Below, piece by piece: positions 1 to 5,731 of a DNA stretch of 7,560 nt. The DNA lies in the NCBI GenBank assembly GCA_021372695.1, contig JAJFTY010000203.1, positions 1-7,560 of the forward strand, written 5' to 3'. The notes below the pieces were generated by a model. It was given only the letters and a program-made list of their open reading frames with translations, was not told where the DNA came from and did not search any database. The position numbers were made by a program, and so were the translations under genes. The stretch comes from Deltaproteobacteria bacterium (GTDB lineage Bacteria; Desulfobacterota; Syntrophia; Syntrophales; UBA5619). Position 1 is the stretch's first letter. Each line of letters begins with the position of its first letter.

Positions 1-522
1 ATCGCAGACCTGGAGAGGCTGGGACGCCTGGATTGCGTCATCACCCAGAATATCGACAACCTCCATCAGAGAGCGGGAAACGATCCTGCGAGGGTATTCG
101 AGCTCCACGGGAACATGCGGTGGATCCGCTGTCTCGACTGCGGGGAGCGCTCTCCGCTGGAGGAGATCCTCCGGAAGAACCGGGGAGCGGAAACGCTGCC
201 GGTCTGCGGGCACTGCGGCGGGATGCTGAAGCCCGACGTCATCTTCTTCGGCGAAGCCCTGCCCGAGGAGACCCTGAAGGAGGCGACCCGGCGCGCGAGC
301 CGCTGCGATCTTCTGATCGTCGTCGGCTCATCGCTCGTGGTTTACCCGGCGGCCTACATGCCGCTCTATGCCAAGCAGGCGGGGGCGGGGCTCGCGATCG
401 TCAACCTGACCGAAACACCTGCGGACAAGTTTGCGGACGTCGTCATCCATGCTTCCGCCGGTCAGGCCATGGCGCGGATCCTGGCCGATCTCAGGCAGAG
501 GCTCGCACGATCATGTGCCTGA
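1..522 (+). CDS. Sir2-family NAD-dependent protein deacylase (sirtuin), 5' truncated by window edge
   Basis: Sirtuins use NAD+ to remove acyl groups from lysines in cytoplasmic proteins, releasing nicotinamide and O-acyl-ADP-ribose. The frame is open from base 1 and gives 173 residues, so roughly the first 70 residues, including the NAD-binding GAG motif, lie outside the window. Visible hallmarks, numbered from the window edge, are TQNIDNLHQRAG (15-26), the catalytic His in ELHGN (H36), and two zinc-binding pairs, C44/C47 and C69/C72. KPDVIFFGE (77-85), GSSLVVYPAA (109-118) and VNLTETPAD near the C-terminus follow. From memory the spacing and motifs closely resemble Thermotoga maritima Sir2, so a true deacetylase is more likely than a class III desuccinylase. 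The stop codon lies inside the next gene (10-bp overlap), which implies co-transcription. The family is certain; the substrate is unknown. Confidence 0.96.
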   Translation: MADLERLGRLDCVITQNIDNLHQRAGNDPARVFELHGNMRWIRCLDCGERSPLEEILRKNRGAETLPVCGHCGGMLKPDVIFFGEALPEETLKEATRRASRCDLLIVVGSSLVVYPAAYMPLYAKQAGAGLAIVNLTETPADKFADVVIHASAGQAMARILADLRQRLARSCA

Positions 523-1286
523 TTCTCTTTGCCTGGAAGATGGACGACCGTTTCCCGCTCGTGGTCGCGGCGAACCGGGATGAGTTCTACGAGAGGCCTT
601 CGGCGCCGGCCGCCTTCTGGGAGGAGGCACCCGGTTTGCTGGCAGGCCGGGATCTGCGGGAGGGAGGCGCCTGGCTCGGCATTACGCGTGAGGGACGATG
701 GGCCGCTCTGACCAACTACCGGGATCCGGCCTCTGTGAGGATCGGAGCCCCCTCGCGGGGAAGGCTGGTTCACGATTATCTGCTCGGCCGGGAGCGGCCG
801 GAGGACTATCTCCGCCGGATCGGGCCCATCGCCGATCGTTTCAACGGCTTCAGCCTGCTCGCAGGCGACCCCGAAAGCCTCTTCTGCTTTTCAAACCGGG
901 GAGATCGTAAGCGGCTGGAGCCCGGAATTCACGGCGTGAGCAACCATCTGCTCGACACCCCCTGGCCGAAGGTCGAACAGGGGAAAAACGGGCTCTCGAC
1001 CCTTCTGAAAGAGGGGGGGAGGCCGCTCACAGAGGGGCTCTTCGCCCTCCTGGCGGACCGGAGCCGTCCGCCCGACGATTTTCTTCCCGAGACGGGCGTG
1101 GGGCTTGAGTGGGAGAGGGTTCTCTCTCCCCTCTTCATCGAGAGTCCGGTTTACGGGACCCGCTCGTCGACGGTGCTGCTGATCGACCGAAAGGGGGAGG
1201 TGACCTTTGCCGAGCGCGTGTTCGACGGCGGGCGTCCCCGGACGGCCCGGTTCACTTTTTGCATTACGGGGAGCGGTGGGGACTGA
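513..1286 (+). CDS. NRDE family protein (TANGO2-like)
   Basis: The product has 257 residues, the usual length for the family. It begins MCLILFAW and carries the NRDE signature in AANRDEFYERP (residues 19-29), then GGAWLGIT and the ALTNYRDP segment near residues 51-72. GVSNHLLDTPWPKVE follows mid-protein and GTRSSTVLLID near the C-terminus. The ATG at 513 is chosen because the family characteristically starts Met-Cys, and because the frame further upstream is out-of-frame sirtuin sequence. A weak purine-rich ribosome site (AGAGG) lies about 11 bases ahead, and the start overlaps the sirtuin stop, suggesting translational coupling. NRDE proteins resemble N-terminal-nucleophile hydrolases, and Cys2 would be the nucleophile after Met removal; this is inferred from family knowledge. 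The human relative TANGO2 has been linked to lipid, acyl-CoA or haem handling, but the bacterial function is not established. Confidence 0.93.
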   Translation: MCLILFAWKMDDRFPLVVAANRDEFYERPSAPAAFWEEAPGLLAGRDLREGGAWLGITREGRWAALTNYRDPASVRIGAPSRGRLVHDYLLGRERPEDYLRRIGPIADRFNGFSLLAGDPESLFCFSNRGDRKRLEPGIHGVSNHLLDTPWPKVEQGKNGLSTLLKEGGRPLTEGLFALLADRSRPPDDFLPETGVGLEWERVLSPLFIESPVYGTRSSTVLLIDRKGEVTFAERVFDGGRPRTARFTFCITGSGGD

Positions 1287-1460
1287 TCTCGACGTATCAC
1301 GGACAAGGAGCGATGGGAAATCACGATCCCGGGAGCGCGCATTGGAGGTTTTTCGGGTCGAAAAAGATCCAGCGCGCGGAGGGATCCGATTTCCTTGGTG
1401 CGACGTTCTTGTGTGAGATGAAAGACGGGGTACTGTTCCCCAAGGGAATAGGAGCAATGT

Positions 1461-1925
1461 ATGGCAGGTCGTGAATATCCGGACCATCCGCGGGTAGGCG
1501 TGGGGGCGGTCGTCCTCCGGGAGGGCCGTGTCCTCCTCGTCCGGCGGGGCGGTGCTCCCGCCCGGGGGCTCTGGGCAATCCCGGGAGGCGGGCTCAGGCT
1601 CGGGGAAACCCTTCAGCAGGGCGCGGAGCGGGAGATCCGGGAAGAGACGGGAATCGTCATCCGCGCCGGGGTTCCCATCTATGCCTGCGATACCTTCGAC
1701 AGAGACGAGAACGGGCGTTTCCGTTTCCACTATGTGATCATCGACATGGCTGCGGATTATGTGAGCGGCGAGGTGAAGGCGGCCGACGACGCGCTCGAGG
1801 CGCGCTGGATTTCGCCCGAAGAGTTCAGAAGCATCCCTGCCACGAGAAGCACGCTGAATCTGCTGCAACAGATCGGTTTTATCCCTGCCGGGATTCCCGG
1901 CCAGGAGCAGAAACTTCCCGCCTGA
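1461..1925 (+). CDS. Nudix hydrolase (MutT / ADP-ribose pyrophosphatase-like)
   Basis: The 154-residue protein hydrolyses a nucleoside diphosphate linked to another moiety; the exact substrate cannot be read from sequence. The Nudix box is perfect: G43, five residues, E49, seven residues, then REIREETGI (57-65). It supplies the E58, E61 and E62 side chains that bind divalent metal. WAIPGGG (38-44) precedes it, and HYVIIDMAADY (about 93-103) plus ARWISPEEF (about 114-122) match the second half of ADP-ribose-pyrophosphatase-like Nudix enzymes. The start at 1461 is supported by AGGAG six bases upstream; an ATG at 1457 is out of frame. The gene follows the NRDE gene after a 174-bp gap in which I see no convincing promoter or gene. 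Its stop lies 20 bp from that of the convergent minus-strand gene. A role downstream of the sirtuin on ADP-ribose derivatives is an inference from the neighbourhood. Confidence 0.94.
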   Translation: MAGREYPDHPRVGVGAVVLREGRVLLVRRGGAPARGLWAIPGGGLRLGETLQQGAEREIREETGIVIRAGVPIYACDTFDRDENGRFRFHYVIIDMAADYVSGEVKAADDALEARWISPEEFRSIPATRSTLNLLQQIGFIPAGIPGQEQKLPA

Positions 1926-1945
1926 AGAGTGAAGAACGGAGGCCC

Positions 1946-3082
1946 TCACGGTTTCCATTCCAGCGTCAGGCTGTAGGGAGAGAAATCGACAATCTTGAAG
2001 CGACCCTTCTGGCGGAGGCTGTTGGCCAGGTAGAGGGAGTTCTCCGGATAGCCGACGACGAACTCACCCACTCTTTTTTCTTCGACCTCGGTCACCCAGA
2101 CGGTCTGCTGCAGAAGCCCCTTGATCTCCTGGTTGGCATCGATATCGCCCACGCCGTTGACCCGGATGGCGACCTTCTTGACGCTCCCCCGAATGAAGGA
2201 GGCGATCTTGTCGAGGATGACGGGGGCGAGCTTTTCGGCGAGGCTCTCCAGCCCCTTGGCCGCGGCATCCTCGACGCTGCCCGCGAGTCCCCGGGCCTGC
2301 TCGCTACCCGCCGTCAGGATCTCCATGTTTCCCGTCTTGCCGTTCCGGGCGACGATCCGGTAGGTGATGCGCACGGTCACGTTGTTGAAGGGCATGGAGA
2401 TGCTGTAGCCTACGTTCTCATTCTTCTTCGTCGTGACGGTGTAGTCGATCTTGCCGATCAGGATCACGTTCGACAGAAATTTGTACATCAGGCTGCGGAG
2501 GGTGAGGGTGCTGCCGCTCTTCACGGCCTTTTCGATCTCCGCGGCATCGGCGGCCTGGGTCGGCGCGACGTCTACGACGCGGTAGCCCTGGTCCGTCAGT
2601 TTTCCGATCAGCGTTTCGGAAAGGATGTTCGTCTCTTCGTATTGGTCGGTCTGACCGGCCGATGGTTTTTGGGCCGGGATGAAGACGGCGACCGCGTTGT
2701 TCAATGAGAGGGCGGAGACCGCCTCCTGGGCCTTCTGCGGTTCCACGCAGGCGTCGATCCGGACCACGACCGTGTCGGCTCGGTTCTCCTGGGAGAGGAT
2801 CTTGTATCCCTTGACGACGCCGTCCACCTGTGTCTTGACGATCTCATCGACGAGGGTGAAGTCCTGCACGATACTCGCCGCCTTGACCTCCGTGCCGACC
2901 GTCTCTTCAATCGCGGCCCATTTGGCCCGCGCGACGGCTTCCGTCTTCGCGGAGGGAATGTCGCCACCGACGATGGCCGCCTCGCCCGCGGTCTGCACGC
3001 ACTTCTCGGCACAGAGACCGGGCGACGGAAGGGTGAGAAGCAGCAGCAGGATGAAGGGGACCAGGGGTCTCTTGCGGGTCAT
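1946..3082 (-). CDS. Secreted protein with FlgT-like N-terminal domain
   Basis: The 378-residue protein starts with a clear signal peptide: a basic MTRKR, a Leu-rich core (residues 7-18) and probable signal peptidase I cleavage after LCA (24-25). Residues 29-115 carry the pattern of the flagellar assembly protein T N-terminal domain: AGEAAIVGGDIPSAKTEAVA, a run of alanines, then DEIVKTQVDGVVKGYKILS and a beta strand ending in RIDACV. The middle (about 128-265) includes NILSETLIGKLTDQGYRVVD, like the FlgT middle/TolB-like fold. The C-terminal part (about 300-378) I do not recognise. C28 and C112 could form a disulfide in the periplasm. In Vibrio, FlgT builds the H ring of the flagellar basal body, but no flagellar genes are adjacent here and stand-alone homologues are common, so a motility role is uncertain. 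AGGGAGGA at 3088-3095 precedes the ATG and fixes the start. Confidence 0.85.
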   Translation of the reverse strand: MTRKRPLVPFILLLLLTLPSPGLCAEKCVQTAGEAAIVGGDIPSAKTEAVARAKWAAIEETVGTEVKAASIVQDFTLVDEIVKTQVDGVVKGYKILSQENRADTVVVRIDACVEPQKAQEAVSALSLNNAVAVFIPAQKPSAGQTDQYEETNILSETLIGKLTDQGYRVVDVAPTQAADAAEIEKAVKSGSTLTLRSLMYKFLSNVILIGKIDYTVTTKKNENVGYSISMPFNNVTVRITYRIVARNGKTGNMEILTAGSEQARGLAGSVEDAAAKGLESLAEKLAPVILDKIASFIRGSVKKVAIRVNGVGDIDANQEIKGLLQQTVWVTEVEEKRVGEFVVGYPENSLYLANSLRQKGRFKIVDFSPYSLTLEWKP

Positions 3083-3119
3083 ACGGGTCCTCCCTGAATC
3101 GAGGGTTGGATGCGGTGCA

Positions 3120-3149
3120 GGTATAACCGAAAAATGGCGGCCGTGTAAA
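3120..3149 (-). promoter_or_regulatory. Predicted sigma-70-type promoter of the FlgT-like gene
   Basis: On the minus strand, TTTACA (3144-3149, five of six matches to the -35 consensus) is followed after 18 bp by TATACC (3120-3125, four of six matches to the -10 consensus). Transcription would start near 3113, giving a leader of about 30 bases that contains the AGGGAGGA ribosome site. The prediction rests on sequence match and position only. Confidence 0.45.
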
Positions 3150-3226
3150 GCGTTTCTTGGCAGGGTGTGCAGCGACGACGATCACGGCGGGGTTGTGTGA
3201 CGGGTGGCCGGCCAGGGAGGAGCGTG

Positions 3227-3358
3227 TTGCCGGAAGAGGGCCTCCAGCTTTTTGACCTCCAACGGAGCTACATCCGCGTCGTCGGGCTGCCCGGGGTGGG
3301 CAAGGCCCACTTGGCCATTGCGCTGGGCGTGAAGGCCGCCGATGTTGGCCATACGGTG
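3227..3358 (+). pseudogene. Remnant of an IS21-family istB (transposition helper ATPase)
   Basis: About 44 codons read LPEEGLQLFD, then YIRVVGLPGVGKAHLAIAL (frame starting 3227) and GVKAADVGHTV, ending near 3358. This matches the Walker A region of IstB, whose usual form is VVLLGPPGVGKTHLAIALGVKAAEAGY; IstB is the AAA+ helper of IS21 transposases and is about 250 residues long. Here only the Walker A neighbourhood survives. It has no proper N-terminal domain, Walker B or C-terminus, and the Walker A Thr after Lys is replaced by Ala (GKA). There is no istA nearby. The fragment ends about 10 bases before the first palindrome. I interpret it as a decayed insertion-sequence scar. DnaC-like proteins share this motif and are the main alternative, but the LAIALGVKAA string favours IstB. 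Confidence 0.66.
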
Positions 3359-3367
3359 CCGGGACAG

Positions 3368-3404
3368 ATGCCAACAAACTTCTTGACAAGAAATTTGTTG
3401 GCAT
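3368..3404. repeat. 37-bp near-perfect palindrome (candidate operator)
   Basis: The sequence from 3368 to 3404 equals its own reverse complement around a central A at 3386, except for one mismatched pair (3379 against 3393). The outer arms are ATGCCAACAAA and TTTGTTGGCAT; the inner arms are TTCTTG and CAAGAA. The palindrome covers the whole predicted -35 box and most of the spacer of the promoter for the downstream operon, so a dimeric repressor could bind there. In RNA it could also form a long hairpin. It is related to the second palindrome at 3415-3449: aligned without gaps over 38 bases, the two copies share about 25 identical positions. Confidence 0.85.
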
Positions 3405-3411
3405 GTACAGT
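3383..3411 (+). promoter_or_regulatory. Predicted sigma-70-type promoter of the RelA/SpoT-like–ATPase operon
   Basis: TTGACA at 3383-3388 is a perfect -35 consensus. It is followed by exactly 17 bp and then TACAGT at 3406-3411, which matches four of six -10 positions including the key A at position 2 and the final T. Transcription would begin near 3418 and give a leader of about 44 bases that contains the second palindrome and the GGAGGGGG ribosome site at 3451-3458. The -35 lies at the centre of the first palindrome, suggesting repression by a dimeric DNA-binding protein. No regulator gene is visible in the window. The promoter is inferred from sequence alone. Confidence 0.5.
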
Positions 3412-3414
3412 CCG

Positions 3415-3449
3415 TGCCAGATAATTTGCTGGCAACAAATATCCTGGCA
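3415..3449. repeat. 35-bp imperfect palindrome next to the ribosome binding site
   Basis: TGCCAG at 3415-3420 pairs with CTGGCA at 3444-3449, and inner TTTG/CAAA segments also pair, so the element is a degenerate relative of the 3368-3404 palindrome. A third copy of the arm, CTGGCA at 3429-3434, gives a competing shorter hairpin with the same left arm and an 8-base loop. The last arm is adjacent to the GGAGGGGG ribosome site at 3451-3458. In both palindromes the units recur about every 15 bp, so the two may be decayed copies of one short repeat family. Confidence 0.65.
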
Positions 3450-3461
3450 AGGAGGGGGCCT

Positions 3462-4256
3462 ATGGAAGAGGTGATTGAACAAGTCATTCGGGCCTATTTC
3501 CCCGATGAGCTGGCTGACCCGGAAGCGTTCGCGGACTGGTGCGAACCGCTTCGGCAGAAGGCCAATCCAGAGGCAGCGAATTTGCTTTCCAAGCTGGAAA
3601 CGAGTTTGGATTCTATAAAGAGCGACTGTCAGGACGCGGACCGCAGCGGCCGAGATTTCTGGGAGCTTTTCGGCGGCGCGGAAAGGTTGGTGAAATCTGC
3701 AGCCAGCATCCGTTCCAAACTGGCCCGGGATCTGCACGCCGAGCAATCAGACGGCAAATCCGACGCAACGAAGCAGACCGTGGAGCAACTCGCCGACCGG
3801 GTTTACGGCTTTAGCGATCTCGGAAGGATCAGGATCGTTGCCGATTTTCCCTCCGATGTAAGCTGCCTGCAGAAAAAGCTCTTTGAAGAAAAAAAATTTC
3901 TCGGCGTTTATCTTTGTCCGAACGGGATCAAGGATTTCGTCTTTGACCCGAAGTTGCGCAACGGCCTCAAAGGGCATCGGGCACGGCAATTCTCGGCACG
4001 GGTCCGGATTGACAGCTCAACGGGCTTCGGCTTCGAAGTGCAGCTCATGACCAGGCTTCAGCACGCCTGGGACCGGCGCAACCATCCACTCTACGAATGG
4101 CAGCGCGAACATCCGGACTGGCAAAAGATACCAAACGCCGTTCAACTCGCCGTTGATGACTTCGCCTGCGCCGAGGCGCTCCACTTGGTGGACCGGCAAG
4201 CGGATATGAACTGGCAGCGTCTAAAGGAAGAGTTCATCGAGAGGAGACGATCATGA
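3462..4256 (+). CDS. RelA/SpoT-synthetase-like domain protein with altered G-loop
   Basis: RelA/SpoT synthetase domains transfer pyrophosphate from ATP to a nucleotide such as GDP/GTP; some small toxic members modify tRNA. The ATG at 3462 is chosen because GGAGGGGG lies just upstream, although the frame extends to 3414. The 264-residue product has a helical N-terminus, then VKSAASIRSKL (77-87), resembling the family's R-x-K-S..S-I..K motif. DLGRIRIV (119-126) follows, for the usual DIAGIRI strand. EVQLMT (192-197) stands for EIQIRT, with the conserved Glu, and HAWDRRNHPLYEW (201-213) for the family's AW..H..Y stretch. The G-loop, normally G-Y-x-S-x-H, appears here as GHRARQF (171-177), so Tyr, Ser and His are all replaced and the substrate or activity may differ. 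No HD hydrolase domain is present. An A8 run lies at 3889-3896. The stop overlaps the next start by 4 bp. Domain assignment is good; catalysis is uncertain. Confidence 0.78.
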   Translation: MEEVIEQVIRAYFPDELADPEAFADWCEPLRQKANPEAANLLSKLETSLDSIKSDCQDADRSGRDFWELFGGAERLVKSAASIRSKLARDLHAEQSDGKSDATKQTVEQLADRVYGFSDLGRIRIVADFPSDVSCLQKKLFEEKKFLGVYLCPNGIKDFVFDPKLRNGLKGHRARQFSARVRIDSSTGFGFEVQLMTRLQHAWDRRNHPLYEWQREHPDWQKIPNAVQLAVDDFACAEALHLVDRQADMNWQRLKEEFIERRRS

Positions 4257-5731
4257 ATAAAGACATCTTCTTTGTCATGCATATCAAGGATGCGGACGGT
4301 GCCTTACGGGGGATGGCCGTGCGAATTTCCCCAGAAAAGGAAACCCTCCCCGGCGACCGGATCAAAACGATGACCGAAGCGGCAAGGAGCCTCTCTCTGG
4401 CTGAGCACGAGCGCCTGCGCACGGAAATGCTGGTCGAACCCCCGCCCGGGGTGCCCATCAGGGCCCTTTCCGATTATCTCTGGGCTGACGGCAGCACGAA
4501 CACGGCCCGGCTGGTCAGGCACCTGGAGAGCTACCGGCAAGGACGAAGCCCCCATCTCTTCCAGCCCCGCGTCGGCATCACCGTCGTTATGGACGAAGAA
4601 TTCATCGGCCGGGAAAAACCGCTGGCCGATCTGGAGGTCAATATCTCCGCCAAGAGATCATGTCATCTGCGCGCGCCGCGCCGGTATGGCAAATCGAGCC
4701 TTCTCGGAAGGGTGGCGGCTTTGCGGCCCCAGGCGGTCCTGCTGGAATTGAGCGACATCGGTACACTCCCCGGCTTTCTCAAGGCCCTGGTCAGCCGATG
4801 CATGAGGAACCAGGCGGCCCGCGCCTGTTTGCACGAGCTTCCCGTTTACAGGCCCTGGCCGGCTGTCACCGATGCCGCCTCCATGTCCCAGGTCTTCAAT
4901 GCCGCCTTTGCCGAGATTATGGCCAGCCATGGAAATGACCCTGGCCCCCTTCTGCGGGAGACCATGACGGCCCTCGCTGGTGCGGGTATCGTCCTTCTGA
5001 TTGACGAGTTCAGCCTCTTTCTTCGTGACATGCTGGAGAAAAACGTAGCGGACTTGACGAGTTTCCTTGAAATATTTCACCGGCTCCGGACACGAACGGG
5101 CAATCCCCTGACGGCGGTCTTTGCCGGCAGCGCCGGTCTCTCCACGTACATCGAGCTGCTCGGGATGCATGCCTTATTCGCTGACCTGGTCCCGGTTGAC
5201 ATTCCCCCGGTGACCCAGGGGGAGGCGAAGCTGTTGGCGGAGGAGCTCTTTTACGGGATGGAAAAGGCGCCGTTCCCGGCTGCAATCGATCGTCTCGTGG
5301 AATTAACGGGCAACGACGAAACCGTGCCCTACTTCGTCCATGCCCTGGCCCACTACACCACCGAACAGGTGGGTCAAAAACGGGAGATCGGCGTTGCCGA
5401 TGTGGAGACGGCCTATTACGACCGGCTCCTCGGCCCGCTCGGAAATATCTGCTTCCGCGATTTCATCCTGCGGGAGCGGGCCTATCCGGAAGAATACCGC
5501 TCCTGCGCCTCCCCCATCCTGAAGGCGCTCTCCCGCCTGGCTCCGGTTCCGGTCCCTGAAGCCGAATTGAAGTATCTCTGTGAAGACCGCGTCGTGTTCG
5601 ACAAATTGATGATCTGCCTGGAAGAGGATTACGACTTGGTTCGGCAGGGAGATACATGGCGGATGCGCTCGCGGGTCATTGCCGATAGGTGGCGATTGGG
5701 CGAACCCTGGCTGACCTTGGGAGGTAGATAA
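4253..5731 (+). CDS. P-loop ATPase (AAA/STAND, archaeal-ATPase-like) with novel N-terminal extension
   Basis: The 492-residue cytoplasmic protein has three visible parts. Residues 1 to about 110 are an extension I do not recognise. The ATPase core opens with EEFIGRE (115-121), typical of AAA/STAND modules. Its Walker A is APRRYGKSS (141-149), with K147 and S148, where the usual first Gly is Ala. Walker B is GIVLLIDEF (245-253), with D251 and E252, and AVFAGSAGL (288-296) looks like a sensor 1 strand. The C-terminal part (about 415-475) resembles a winged helix, with PILKALSRLAPVPVPEAELKYL and then a WRMRSR wing. Such ATPases bind or switch partners in response to a signal, often in defence or regulatory roles. 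The start overlaps the previous stop as ATGA, and the stop overlaps the next start as TAATG, so all three are translated together. The partner and function are unknown. Confidence 0.85.
   Translation: MNKDIFFVMHIKDADGALRGMAVRISPEKETLPGDRIKTMTEAARSLSLAEHERLRTEMLVEPPPGVPIRALSDYLWADGSTNTARLVRHLESYRQGRSPHLFQPRVGITVVMDEEFIGREKPLADLEVNISAKRSCHLRAPRRYGKSSLLGRVAALRPQAVLLELSDIGTLPGFLKALVSRCMRNQAARACLHELPVYRPWPAVTDAASMSQVFNAAFAEIMASHGNDPGPLLRETMTALAGAGIVLLIDEFSLFLRDMLEKNVADLTSFLEIFHRLRTRTGNPLTAVFAGSAGLSTYIELLGMHALFADLVPVDIPPVTQGEAKLLAEELFYGMEKAPFPAAIDRLVELTGNDETVPYFVHALAHYTTEQVGQKREIGVADVETAYYDRLLGPLGNICFRDFILRERAYPEEYRSCASPILKALSRLAPVPVPEAELKYLCEDRVVFDKLMICLEEDYDLVRQGDTWRMRSRVIADRWRLGEPWLTLGGR

Noticed and set aside
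33..512. Long open frame extending the NRDE gene upstream to position 33
   Set aside because: This part is the +3 shadow of the sirtuin; its residues are Arg/Gly-rich with no family match, and NRDE proteins start with Met-Cys as at 513.
1287..1460. Promoter or small gene between the NRDE and Nudix genes
   Set aside because: The best -35/-10 pairs match only about half the consensus positions, and no short frame has a ribosome site and plausible coding content.
891..1958. 355-codon open frame on the minus strand across the NRDE and Nudix genes
   Set aside because: It lies opposite two well-identified genes, has low-complexity composition, and matches no family I recognise; long antisense frames are expected in GC-rich DNA.
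3368..3404. Rho-independent terminator
   Set aside because: The stem is AT-rich with no U-tract following it, and it overlaps a good -35 box, so an operator or repeat element fits better.
3368..3461. Small peptides starting at the ATG of each palindrome (MPTNFL... and MPDNLL...)
   Set aside because: Their similarity is explained by the related palindromic DNA. The second is merely an upstream in-frame extension of the RelA/SpoT-like gene and lacks a ribosome site, whereas 3462 has an excellent one.
2907..3746. 279-codon minus-strand open frame across the junction region
   Set aside because: It overlaps the start of the FlgT-like gene, the IstB remnant and the RelA/SpoT-like gene, has no recognisable domain, and no ribosome site was seen.
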